Below, in pieces: positions 8,277 to 14,135 of a stretch of 14,135 nucleotides of DNA. Source of the DNA: Burkholderiaceae bacterium (GTDB taxonomy: Bacteria > Pseudomonadota > Gammaproteobacteria > Burkholderiales > Burkholderiaceae_C); contig JAFMJA010000041.1 in the NCBI GenBank assembly GCA_017853735.1, positions 1 to 14,135 of the forward strand, in the 5' to 3' direction. The first letter of the stretch is position 1. Each line of letters begins with the position of its first letter. The notes beneath the pieces were generated by a model. The model worked only from the letters and a program-made list of their open reading frames with translations. It did no database searches and was not told the origin of the DNA. A program made the position numbers and the translations under genes.

Positions 8277-8356
8277 TGCATAGACGCCAGCCGCAAGCCT
8301 TGGGCTGCTCGGCGGGTGAGGCGGTTTCAACAGCGACTGTTCTACCAGAGACATGA
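8273..8356 (+). other. Candidate 27-codon ORF bridging zipA and ligA
   Basis: A short frame starts at ATG 8273, overlapping the zipA TGA as ATGA. A second ATG follows at once. It runs without a stop to TGA 8354-8356, which overlaps the ligA ATG, again as ATGA. It therefore fills exactly the 76-base gap between the two genes. The predicted peptide starts MMHRRQPQAL and has no recognised domain or membrane segment. There is no strong ribosome site before it; AGGTGG is 16 bases away. It could be a coupling ORF that delivers ribosomes to ligA, whose own ribosome site is poor, or a chance frame. Expression is unproven. Confidence 0.25.
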
Positions 8357-10443
8357 CGATCCACCCCCCATCGTCAGCTGGCGGACCGAAGGACCCGGCC
8401 TTCGAACATGCCCAGGCACTGCGGCGCCTTCTGCACCAGTACAACCATAGCTACTATGTGCTGGACAGTCCCCAGGTGCCTGATGCGGAATACGATCGGC
8501 TGTTTCGTGAATTGCAAGCCATCGAGGCATTGCATCCCGATTGGGTGACGCCAGACTCGCCGACCCAGCGGGTGGGCGGAGTGGCGCTCTCGGCCTTTGC
8601 GCCAGTCCATCATGCTGTGCCAATGCTCAGCATTCGTACGGAGACCGACACCGATGCCAGTGGTGCAGAGAATTTTGATGCGCGTGTACGCCGCGAACTG
8701 GGGCTGAGTCCGCAGGATCTGCCGCTGGAATATGTGGCTGAACTCAAATTTGACGGTCTGGCCATCAATCTGCGCTATGAACAGGCCGTGCTGGTGCTGG
8801 CTGCTACCCGGGGCGACGGGGCGGTGGGTGAGGATGTGACCCAGAATATTCGTACCGTAGGGCAGGTCCCTCTGCGTTTGCCAGAGGACGTGCCGCCGGT
8901 TTTGGAGGTGCGTGGTGAAATCTATCTCCGGCGTGATGATTTCGAGGCACTCAATCAGCGGCAGCGAGACAAGGGCGACAAGACATTTGTCAATCCGCGC
9001 AATGCAGCTGCCGGATCGGTGCGCCAGCTTGACCCGGCGATTGCTGCACAGCGCCCTTTGAGTTTTTATGCCTATGGCCTGGGCGAGGTGACGCCTGGTG
9101 TCTTTGCCGCATCAAGCCACTACGAATGGCTGCAGGCGCTTAAACGCTGGGGCTTTCCTGTGTGCGAGCACACCTCGCTGGCCCTGGGCGCTGCAGAACT
9201 GTCCGCCTACCATCGTCATATTGCCAACCTGCGCGACAGCCTGGCATTTGATATCGATGGAGTGGTCTACAAGGTCAACAGTCTGGCCTTGCAGCAGCAG
9301 TTGGGCTTTGTCACCCGAGAGCCGCGCTGGGCGGTGGCGCATAAATATCCGGCCCAGGAGATGCTCACCACTGTGCAAGCCATCGAGGTTCAGGTGGGGC
9401 GCACTGGCAAGCTCACACCGGTGGCCAAGCTGGCACCGGTGTTTGTCGGTGGCGTCACTGTCACCAACGCGACTCTGCACAATGAGGACGAAGCCCGGCG
9501 CAAGGATGTGCGCGTGGGTGATACGGTGATCGTACGTCGCGCTGGGGATGTGATTCCTGAGGTGGTGGCTGTGTTGCCAGACAAGCGTCAGCCCGGCTCG
9601 CCGATTTTCACCATGCCAAGCTTATGTCCGGTCTGCGCTTCTTTGGCAGTGCGCGAGCCCGGCGAGGCCGATCACCGTTGCTCCGGCGGACTTTTCTGCG
9701 CAGCCCAGCGCAAACAGGCGATTCTTCACTTTGCCCAGCGCCGGGCCATGGATATTGAAGGCCTGGGTGACAAACTGGTGGACCAGCTGGTTGACCAGGA
9801 AGTGGTCAAGGTACTGCCTGACCTCTACCGGCTTGGCTTGACGGCTTTGGCGGCATTGGATCGCATGGCTGAAAAATCGGCCCAGAATGTGTTGAGCGCC
9901 CTGGAAAAATCCAAGTCCACCACCTTGCCACGATTTCTATTTGGTTTGGGCATCCGGCATGTGGGCGAAGCCACTGCCCGCGAGCTGGCCCGACAGTTTG
10001 GTTCGCTCGACGCCATCATGGCGGCAAGCCCTGAGCAGCTGTTGCAGGTCCCGGATATTGGCCCGGTGGTGGCGCAAAGCATCAGGACATTTTTTGATCA
10101 AGCTCACAACCGTGAGGTGATCGAGCAGCTGCGTGCCTGTGGCGTGCACTGGCCAGAAGGTGTCTCCATACATCCCGTCCTCAGTCCATTGGCGGGCAAG
10201 ACCTTTGTCTTGACCGGAACGCTCACCGCGCTCAGCCGGGATCAGGCCAAGTTGAAATTGGAGTCTGCCGGTGCCAAGGTGGTCGGTTCGGTCAGTAAAA
10301 AGACCGACTATGTGGTGGCTGGCCAGGAAGCTGGTAGCAAGCTGGACAAGGCTCGCGAGCTGGGTGTCCCGGTGCTGGACGAGGCGGGCTTTGAGGCGTT
10401 GCTGAGCCAGCTTGCCGCTGATCAGCCAGCCGGAACTACCTGA
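8353..10443 (+). CDS. ligA: NAD-dependent DNA ligase LigA
   Basis: LigA seals nicks with 3'-OH and 5'-phosphate ends using NAD+, joining Okazaki fragments and completing repair. The 696-residue protein has the whole domain series. The Ia domain contains YNHSYYVLDSPQVPDAEYD. The nucleotidyltransferase domain has the adenylated Lys132 in ELKFDGLAINL and the downstream ATRGDGAVGEDVTQN motif. An OB fold is followed by a four-cysteine zinc finger (Cys425, 428, 443, 449), helix-hairpin-helix repeats (about 465-600) and a C-terminal BRCT domain from LAGKTFVLTGTLTALSRDQAK (about 620-690). The start is forced: the only upstream in-frame space before a stop has no start codon, and domain Ia begins soon after. 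No good Shine-Dalgarno site precedes it, so translation may depend on coupling from upstream. zipA-ligA adjacency is also known in E. coli. Confidence 0.98.
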   Translation: MTIHPPSSAGGPKDPAFEHAQALRRLLHQYNHSYYVLDSPQVPDAEYDRLFRELQAIEALHPDWVTPDSPTQRVGGVALSAFAPVHHAVPMLSIRTETDTDASGAENFDARVRRELGLSPQDLPLEYVAELKFDGLAINLRYEQAVLVLAATRGDGAVGEDVTQNIRTVGQVPLRLPEDVPPVLEVRGEIYLRRDDFEALNQRQRDKGDKTFVNPRNAAAGSVRQLDPAIAAQRPLSFYAYGLGEVTPGVFAASSHYEWLQALKRWGFPVCEHTSLALGAAELSAYHRHIANLRDSLAFDIDGVVYKVNSLALQQQLGFVTREPRWAVAHKYPAQEMLTTVQAIEVQVGRTGKLTPVAKLAPVFVGGVTVTNATLHNEDEARRKDVRVGDTVIVRRAGDVIPEVVAVLPDKRQPGSPIFTMPSLCPVCASLAVREPGEADHRCSGGLFCAAQRKQAILHFAQRRAMDIEGLGDKLVDQLVDQEVVKVLPDLYRLGLTALAALDRMAEKSAQNVLSALEKSKSTTLPRFLFGLGIRHVGEATARELARQFGSLDAIMAASPEQLLQVPDIGPVVAQSIRTFFDQAHNREVIEQLRACGVHWPEGVSIHPVLSPLAGKTFVLTGTLTALSRDQAKLKLESAGAKVVGSVSKKTDYVVAGQEAGSKLDKARELGVPVLDEAGFEALLSQLAADQPAGTT

Positions 10444-10474
10444 ATCCGGCCCCTGGCGCTTGTACGTTTTTTTT
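10425..10474 (+). terminator. Possible weak terminator at the ligA end
   Basis: GCCAGCCGGA (10425-10434) can pair with TCCGG and CTGGC (10445-10457) around a 3-base bulge, with a 10-base loop that contains the ligA stop codon. A run of eight T follows at 10467-10474. The T-run starts 9 bases after the stem, too far for a classical intrinsic terminator. Partial termination or simply an AT-rich promoter-like stretch before def are equally possible. Confidence 0.25.
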
Positions 10475-10508
10475 AAAACCCTGTCTAACCAATAATCCAA
10501 CAGACGTT

Positions 10509-10522
10509 ATGCTTGCAAGCAT
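10509..10522. promoter_or_regulatory. 14-bp perfect palindrome over the def start
   Basis: ATGCTTGCAAGCAT is a perfect palindrome. Its first three bases are one candidate def start and its last two bases belong to the other (ATG 10521). An AATAAT sequence at 10491-10496, five of six to a -10 box, lies just upstream. It could be an operator or an RNA hairpin with a very small loop. A shared 10-base piece, TGCAAGCATG, recurs at 11384-11393 after the cupin gene and is probably chance. Confidence 0.3.
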
Positions 10523-11081
10523 GGCAGTCCGTGAAATACTTCAGATGGGTGATGAGCGCTTGCTGCGCCATGCGCAAGCAGTGAGCGATTTTGGCAGCGA
10601 CAGCCTGCTGGCCCTGGTGCAGGATCTGCTCGATACGATGATTGCTGCCAATGGCGCAGGACTGGCTGCCCCACAAATTGGTGTGAATCTGCAGGTGATT
10701 GTCTTTGGTGGTGAACGGATTAATCCACGCTACCCCGACGCCCCTCTGGTACCCCGCACGGTCTTGTGCAACCCGGTGATCCGTCCCATGGGTCGCATCG
10801 AGGAGGAGGGGCTGGAGGGCTGCTTGTCCGTCCCGGGTGAGCGGGCCCTGGTGCCCCGCTGGCAGCACATCCGCTACACTGGTTTTGATCCCTATGGCGT
10901 GCCCATTGACCGTACCGTTGAGGGTTTCCATGCCCGTGTGGTGCAGCATGAATATGACCACCTGATCGGCGTGCTCTACCCGATGCGCTTGAGTCAGCGC
11001 GATCTGGATCGTGATTTGTTGGCCAAGACACCGATTGGAACTGATGGAAGGAGTGCTCAAGATGCAACCGAAAAACTTTGA
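10521..11081 (+). CDS. def: Peptide deformylase
   Basis: Peptide deformylase is a cytoplasmic metalloenzyme that removes the formyl group from the N-terminal methionine of nascent proteins. All three family motifs are present: GAGLAAPQIG (45-54), EGCLSVPG with metal ligand Cys101, and QHEYDH with ligands His143 and His147 and catalytic Glu144. From the ATG at 10521 the protein has 186 residues, with a slightly long polar C-terminal tail. The frame could start 4 codons earlier at 10509. I chose 10521 because MAVREILQMGDERLLR matches usual family starts. Neither start has a visible Shine-Dalgarno site. ligA ends 77 bases upstream and the cupin gene begins inside the end of def. Genomes of this group often carry more than one def, so this may be a second copy. 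Confidence 0.95.
   Translation: MAVREILQMGDERLLRHAQAVSDFGSDSLLALVQDLLDTMIAANGAGLAAPQIGVNLQVIVFGGERINPRYPDAPLVPRTVLCNPVIRPMGRIEEEGLEGCLSVPGERALVPRWQHIRYTGFDPYGVPIDRTVEGFHARVVQHEYDHLIGVLYPMRLSQRDLDRDLLAKTPIGTDGRSAQDATEKL
11048..11053 (+). promoter_or_regulatory. Strong ribosome binding site of the cupin gene, inside def
   Basis: AAGGAG lies 8 bases before ATG 11062, within the def coding frame. It fixes the cupin start against the longer open frame beginning at 11011 and shows that the cupin message is read from the def transcript. Confidence 0.75.
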
Positions 11082-11340
11082 AGCTTTTCAGCAACAGAAA
11101 CTGAGCGAAGGCTATGACCAGGCCCTGATCCGTAATTGGGAGCCCAATCAGGTCAATGAGGCGCATACCCATCCATTTGATACCGATGCGGTGGTGGTGC
11201 AGGGAGAATTTGTTCTCACCCGTCATGGTCAATCCCGTACCTACAAGGTGGGCGACAGTTTCCAGGTCCTACGTGGTGAGATGCACTCCGAGCAGTACGG
11301 TCCAGAGGGCGCGGTATTCTGGGCTGCCAGAAAAAACTAA
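11062..11340 (+). CDS. Small single-domain cupin protein
   Basis: This 92-residue protein is one cupin beta-barrel domain. Motif 1 is EAHTHPFDTDAVVVQGE, with His35 and His37 as likely metal ligands; Asp40 or Asp42 stands where many cupins have Glu. Motif 2 is GDSFQVLRGEMHSEQYGPEG, with Gly64 and likely ligand His75. The last residues EGAVFWAARKN complete the barrel. The start at 11062 is set by AAGGAG 8 bases upstream. The gene overlaps the end of def by 20 bases in another frame, so the two are probably co-translated. Cupins of this size can be small dioxygenases, isomerases or ligand sensors, and I cannot assign a reaction. The gene ends a rightward run, facing the convergent flavin reductase gene 64 bases away. 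No clear terminator is seen between them. Confidence 0.85.
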   Translation: MQPKNFEAFQQQKLSEGYDQALIRNWEPNQVNEAHTHPFDTDAVVVQGEFVLTRHGQSRTYKVGDSFQVLRGEMHSEQYGPEGAVFWAARKN

Positions 11341-11404
11341 GCGCCTCAACTCAAGTTGCGATAAGTCTGCGCATCGCTCAGCCTGCAAGCATGCATTCTT
11401 CGGA

Positions 11405-12076
11405 TCAGTTGGGGCCATCACGCCGCATGCGGGTCTCGATTTCTCTCAGCCGCACATAGTGGGCGCGACCCAGTCGGCCCACTGGTCTCGTTGCCTGATC
11501 AAGCAGGAGGTCAAGCCGGTGGCGCTTGCCATCACGCTCACCCAGATAGACTTTTTCAGCGATATGAATATGGATCACATCGCCCATGATCCACTGGTTC
11601 GTGCCCAGATCAATGATGTCGCGTAGCTTGCATTCAAATGCCACGGGTGTCTTGTCCACACGCGGCGGCCGCACACAGGTAGAGGCCACTTCACGAATTC
11701 CTGTATAGGCAAACTCGCTTTTTCCATGGGCCAGGTCAGCTGAGGTGTTGACCATTTCATCCAGCAGCTCCTCGGGTGATAAATTGACCACAAATTCACC
11801 GTTGTCGCGAATGTTGATCAAGGTGTCCTTGGCTTGTCGGTTCTGGTCGTTGTGATTGTCCCCGCGCGGCCCACAGGAAAAACCCAGCACCGGTGGTGAT
11901 GGGCAGCAGACATTGAAAAAACTGAACGGCGCAATATTGGAGACGCCTGCACGGTTGATGGTCGATACCCAGGCAATCGGCCGTGGAATCACGCTGTCAC
12001 GCAGTAAAAAATACATTTCTCCGGGATCAAATTCAGAAACCGAAAGCGAAACTGTAGGTTGTTGGGGGTCTGTCAT
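11405..12076 (-). CDS. Flavin reductase-like FMN-binding protein
   Basis: The 223-residue product belongs to the flavin reductase-like, FMN-binding split-barrel family (DIM6/NTAB type). The signature is near the start: LLRDSVIPRPIAWVSTINRAGVSNIAPFSFFN, then GFSCGPRG, KDTLINIRDNGEFVVNL and a C-terminal HYVRLREIETRMRR. Such proteins bind FMN as dimers. Some supply reduced flavin to two-component monooxygenases, but many have no known substrate. No oxygenase partner is visible here. The ATG at 12076 was chosen because about 20 residues before VIPRPIAWVST are normal in the family. There is no clear ribosome site. It diverges from the CocE/NonD hydrolase gene across a palindrome-rich region, which suggests shared control and perhaps a shared pathway; both are inference. 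Confidence 0.88.
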   Translation of the reverse strand: MTDPQQPTVSLSVSEFDPGEMYFLLRDSVIPRPIAWVSTINRAGVSNIAPFSFFNVCCPSPPVLGFSCGPRGDNHNDQNRQAKDTLINIRDNGEFVVNLSPEELLDEMVNTSADLAHGKSEFAYTGIREVASTCVRPPRVDKTPVAFECKLRDIIDLGTNQWIMGDVIHIHIAEKVYLGERDGKRHRLDLLLDQATRPVGRLGRAHYVRLREIETRMRRDGPN

Positions 12077-12139
12077 GGTTGTTGTAAGACTGATTCAAAA
12101 AAAGATGGTTGAGTGACTTCAGCCACAGGGCTGCAAAGG

Positions 12140-12170
12140 GTTATATCACTGCCGATCAGGGAGCGATCAA
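12140..12170 (-). promoter_or_regulatory. Candidate promoter for the flavin reductase gene
   Basis: On the minus strand TTGATC (12170 to 12165) and TATAAC (12145 to 12140) form a candidate -35/-10 pair with a long 19-base spacer. Transcription would start near 12133, giving a leader of about 57 bases. The -35 lies in one arm of the 12165-12179 inverted repeat. The call is by eye. Confidence 0.35.
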
Positions 12171-12179
12171 TTGTTGATC
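12165..12179. promoter_or_regulatory. Inverted repeat in the divergent control region
   Basis: GATCAATTGTTGATC has 6-bp arms (GATCAA and TTGATC) around three bases. Each arm doubles as a possible -35 box, one for each divergent gene. A further GATCA stands at 12154-12158. The position suits an operator that controls both genes. No regulator gene is in the window. Confidence 0.45.
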
Positions 12180-12203
12180 TGGCCAAGTCTTCCGCATGAT
12201 AAA
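12174..12203 (+). promoter_or_regulatory. Candidate promoter for the CocE/NonD hydrolase gene
   Basis: TTGATC (12174-12179) and GATAAA (12198-12203) are spaced by 18 bases. Each has about four of six matches to consensus. The expected start point is near 12210, just before the 12212-12224 palindrome. The call is by eye and weak. Confidence 0.3.
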
Positions 12204-12211
12204 GTGAGTTC

Positions 12212-12224
12212 GGTTGACTCAACC
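12212..12224. promoter_or_regulatory. 13-bp palindrome, operator candidate
   Basis: GGTTGACTCAACC is a perfect 6-1-6 palindrome lying at the expected transcript start of the hydrolase gene. A 9-base half, ACTCAACCA (12217-12225), recurs in inverted orientation as TGGTTGAGT at 12106-12114, in the leader of the flavin reductase gene. Both divergent leaders therefore carry the same element in the sense direction. A repressor site is the simplest reading. Confidence 0.45.
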
Positions 12225-12289
12225 AGATTCAGAAGCACAACACACGCCAGAGCTTCAGCTTGCAAAATCCATATTCACACGACGATGAC

Positions 12290-14032
12290 ATGAAACAGAT
12301 GAAAAGTGAAGTTCTCGATGGCATGCAAATCGACTGGGATGTGCCTATCACCATGGATGACGGCCTGGTCTTGCGCGCCGATGTGTTCAGGCCGACAAGC
12401 CCAGGCTCTTTCCCTGCGCTGATCAGCTACGGTCCTTACGGCAAAGGGCTCGCCTTTCAGGAGGGCTATAAGACCGCCTGGGAAATCATGGTGCGTGAGA
12501 ACCCCGACGCGGTAGCAGGCACTTCCAACAAATATGCCAATTGGGAAGTGGTGGACCCTGAGAAGTGGGTTCCCGATGGCTACGTCTGCATTCGCGTGGA
12601 CTCGCGTGGCGCCGGTCGTTCGCCTGGCTATCTGCAGCACAACAACGCGCGCGAGACCCGTGATATCTATGAGTGTGTCGAATGGGCTGCGGCCCAGCCC
12701 TGGTGCAATGGCAGGGTGGGCATGAATGGAATTTCCTACTACGCGAGCAACCAATGGCGCGCAGCGGCATCACAGCCACCCCATCTGGCTGCAATTTGTG
12801 CATGGGAGGGCTGGAACGATGCGTACCGTGAAGCCAACCGCCATGGCGGAATTGCCTGCACTTTCCGAAAAAACTGGCAGGACATGCAAGTCAAGACGGT
12901 CCAGCACGGCATGGGCGAACGAGGCAGGAAAAGCCCGGTGACTGGCGAGCTGGTGTGCGGTCCTGAAACATTGACCGATGAAGAGCTGCTGCGCAATCGT
13001 GAGGACATGTGGGGTGAGGTACTTTCCCGCACCCTGGATTCGCCCTATTACCGGGAGCGCTCTGCCGATTTGGGCAAGGTCATAGTTCCCTTGCTGACGG
13101 CGGCGAACTGGGGAGGCCAGGGTCTGCACACCCGGGGCAATTTTTCAGGCTTTACCGATTCGGCATCCAGGCAGAAATGGCTAGAAGTGCATGGCGGGTC
13201 CCACTGGGCACCGTTCTACACCGACTACGGGGTGCGTCTGCAAAAGCGTTTTTTTGACCATTTTCTCAAGGGAGCCAACAATGGGTGGGACATGGAGCCC
13301 AGGGTTCTGTTGCAGATCAGGCATCCGGGCGAAAGGTTTGTTGCGCGTCATGAAAATGAATGGCCGTTGGCTCGAACCCGCTGGACCCGGTACCACCTGA
13401 ATCCAGGCACGATGAGCTTGTCAGCAGAGCCGGTTGCGGCCGCTCAGTCGATCAGCTACGACATGATGGGCGATGGCCTCAATTTTTCCCTCAAGGTGCA
13501 AGGAGCACCGCTGGAGATCACCGGGCCGATTGCGCTCAAACTCTTTGTCGAGTCATCGACCTCGGATGCAGATATTTTTGCAGTCCTGCAGGTGTTCGAT
13601 GAGCAGGACAAGGAAGTTGTTTTCCAGGGCGCATTGGATCCCCACACCCCCATTGCCCAGGGCTGGCTGCGCGCTTCCCAGCGTAAGTTGGATCCCCAGC
13701 GCAGCCTGCCATATCGGCCATTTCATAGCCATGACGAAAAGCAGCCGCTGGTGCCTGGCCAGGTCTACGAGCTGGATGTGGAAATCTGGCCAACCTGCAT
13801 AGTGGTTCCGCCGGGATACCGCGTCGTGCTCACTGTTCGCGGAAAGGACTATGAGTACGCGGGGGAGCGTGCTGTGCTGTCCAATATGAAAAACCCGATG
13901 AAGGGCTGCGGACCCTTTGAGCATGATGATGAAACCGATCGCCCACCGGATATTTTTGGTGGCAAGGTCAAACTGCATGCCGGACCTGGGCGCGAATCCA
14001 GCGTGCTATTGCCCATCATTCCTCCCGCTTGA
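12290..14032 (+). CDS. CocE/NonD-family alpha/beta hydrolase (S15 acyl esterase-like)
   Basis: The protein of 580 residues has the CocE/NonD layout: an alpha/beta hydrolase domain with a helical insert, then a C-terminal jelly-roll. Visible parts are the N-terminal strand VPITMDDGLVLRADVFRP, RVDSRGAGRSPG (near 102-113) and the nucleophile elbow GMNGISYYASNQW with Ser149. The likely catalytic His305 lies in VHGGSHWAPF. The jelly-roll features SDADIFAVLQVFDE and GWLRASQRKLDP. Family members hydrolyse esters or amides such as cocaine, cephalosporin esters or X-Pro peptides; the substrate here is unknown. There is no signal peptide, so it is probably cytoplasmic. The frame opens at TTG 12260; I preferred ATG 12290, though ATG 12299 is also possible, and none has a good ribosome site. 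At the usual acid position (GWYD in cocaine esterase) it reads NWGGQG. Confidence 0.88.
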   Translation: MKQMKSEVLDGMQIDWDVPITMDDGLVLRADVFRPTSPGSFPALISYGPYGKGLAFQEGYKTAWEIMVRENPDAVAGTSNKYANWEVVDPEKWVPDGYVCIRVDSRGAGRSPGYLQHNNARETRDIYECVEWAAAQPWCNGRVGMNGISYYASNQWRAAASQPPHLAAICAWEGWNDAYREANRHGGIACTFRKNWQDMQVKTVQHGMGERGRKSPVTGELVCGPETLTDEELLRNREDMWGEVLSRTLDSPYYRERSADLGKVIVPLLTAANWGGQGLHTRGNFSGFTDSASRQKWLEVHGGSHWAPFYTDYGVRLQKRFFDHFLKGANNGWDMEPRVLLQIRHPGERFVARHENEWPLARTRWTRYHLNPGTMSLSAEPVAAAQSISYDMMGDGLNFSLKVQGAPLEITGPIALKLFVESSTSDADIFAVLQVFDEQDKEVVFQGALDPHTPIAQGWLRASQRKLDPQRSLPYRPFHSHDEKQPLVPGQVYELDVEIWPTCIVVPPGYRVVLTVRGKDYEYAGERAVLSNMKNPMKGCGPFEHDDETDRPPDIFGGKVKLHAGPGRESSVLLPIIPPA

Positions 14033-14052
14033 AATTTTTTGTTCGACTCAAG

Positions 14053-14058
14053 AAAGGA
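14053..14058 (+). promoter_or_regulatory. Ribosome binding site of the right-edge gene
   Basis: AAAGGA stands 7 bases before ATG 14066, a good Shine-Dalgarno match that supports the truncated reading frame. Confidence 0.65.
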
Positions 14059-14065
14059 CTTCGCC

Positions 14066-14135
14066 ATGAAATCAAAAATGATGTTCCAGTCTGTTGTAGC
14101 GGGCGTACTGCTTCTGTCCTCGTTGTTATGCATTG
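14066..14135 (+). CDS. Start of a probable exported protein (truncated at window edge)
   Basis: Only 23 codons are present. They read MKSKMMFQSVVAGVLLLSSL and then LCI, with a basic start (Lys2, Lys4) and a hydrophobic stretch from about residue 9, the pattern of an N-terminal signal peptide. The first cysteine is preceded by Leu-Leu, which does not fit a normal lipobox. The gene follows the hydrolase by 33 bases on the same strand and has a good ribosome site, so it is probably in the same operon. In this bacterial group a periplasmic solute-binding protein of the Bug/TctC kind is common in such a place, but nothing in the 23 residues proves that. Confidence 0.6.
   Translation, partial: MKSKMMFQSVVAGVLLLSSLLCI

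Noticed and set aside
10514..11393. TGCAAGCATG repeated at 10514 and 11384, flanking def and the cupin
   Set aside because: Ten bases is too short and there are no insertion-sequence or recombinase signs. Chance is the best explanation.
11341..11404. Terminator between the convergent cupin and flavin reductase genes
   Set aside because: Only a small CAACT-2-AGTTG near-palindrome (11347-11358) was found, with no GC-rich stem and no T-run on either strand.
11156..11626. 156-codon plus-strand ORF across the cupin end and flavin reductase gene
   Set aside because: It overlaps two supported genes in other frames and has no recognisable domain.
1..14135. Novel defence, mobile or CRISPR-like system
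   Set aside because: Every large frame is explained by a known family. No repeat array, terminal inverted repeats, integrase, transposase, toxin-antitoxin pair or tRNA gene was seen.

Overview
The window reads as chromosomal DNA of a betaproteobacterium, most likely a member of the Burkholderiales and possibly close to the Alcaligenaceae. This rests on the gene content and order (dapC-dapD-pilU-dapE diverging from smc-zipA-ligA), a fairly GC-rich composition and the family resemblance of the proteins. The genus cannot be fixed from the sequence alone.

Left block, minus strand, 1-3611: four genes are transcribed leftwards as dapC, dapD, pilU, dapE. DapD, DapC and DapE catalyse the three steps of the succinylase branch that leads to LL-diaminopimelate, for lysine and peptidoglycan. 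A PilT/PilU-type retraction ATPase gene lies inside this biosynthetic cluster. dapE is cut by the left window edge. A strong stem-loop separates dapC from dapD.

Middle block, plus strand, 3712-11340: smc (chromosome condensin), zipA (FtsZ-anchoring division protein), ligA (NAD-dependent DNA ligase), def (peptide deformylase) and a small cupin gene form a tightly packed run. smc and zipA touch or overlap. zipA and ligA are joined by a 27-codon ORF that overlaps both in ATGA fashion. The cupin start lies inside def with a strong ribosome binding site. The block carries chromosome organisation, septation and DNA sealing, followed by N-terminal protein maturation.

Right block, 11405-14135: the content changes to accessory metabolism. 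A flavin reductase-like FMN protein (minus strand) and a CocE/NonD-type alpha/beta hydrolase (plus strand) diverge from a 213-base control region with two near-perfect palindromes and plausible facing promoters. Downstream of the hydrolase, the first 23 codons of a probable exported protein run off the right edge. This looks like the start of a small catabolic or uptake locus whose substrate cannot be read from the sequence.

I see no rRNA, tRNA, CRISPR array, insertion sequence, prophage gene or clear pseudogene. Most of the window is ordinary housekeeping DNA. The less ordinary observations concern regulation and gene joints, and I found no convincing undescribed multi-gene system.
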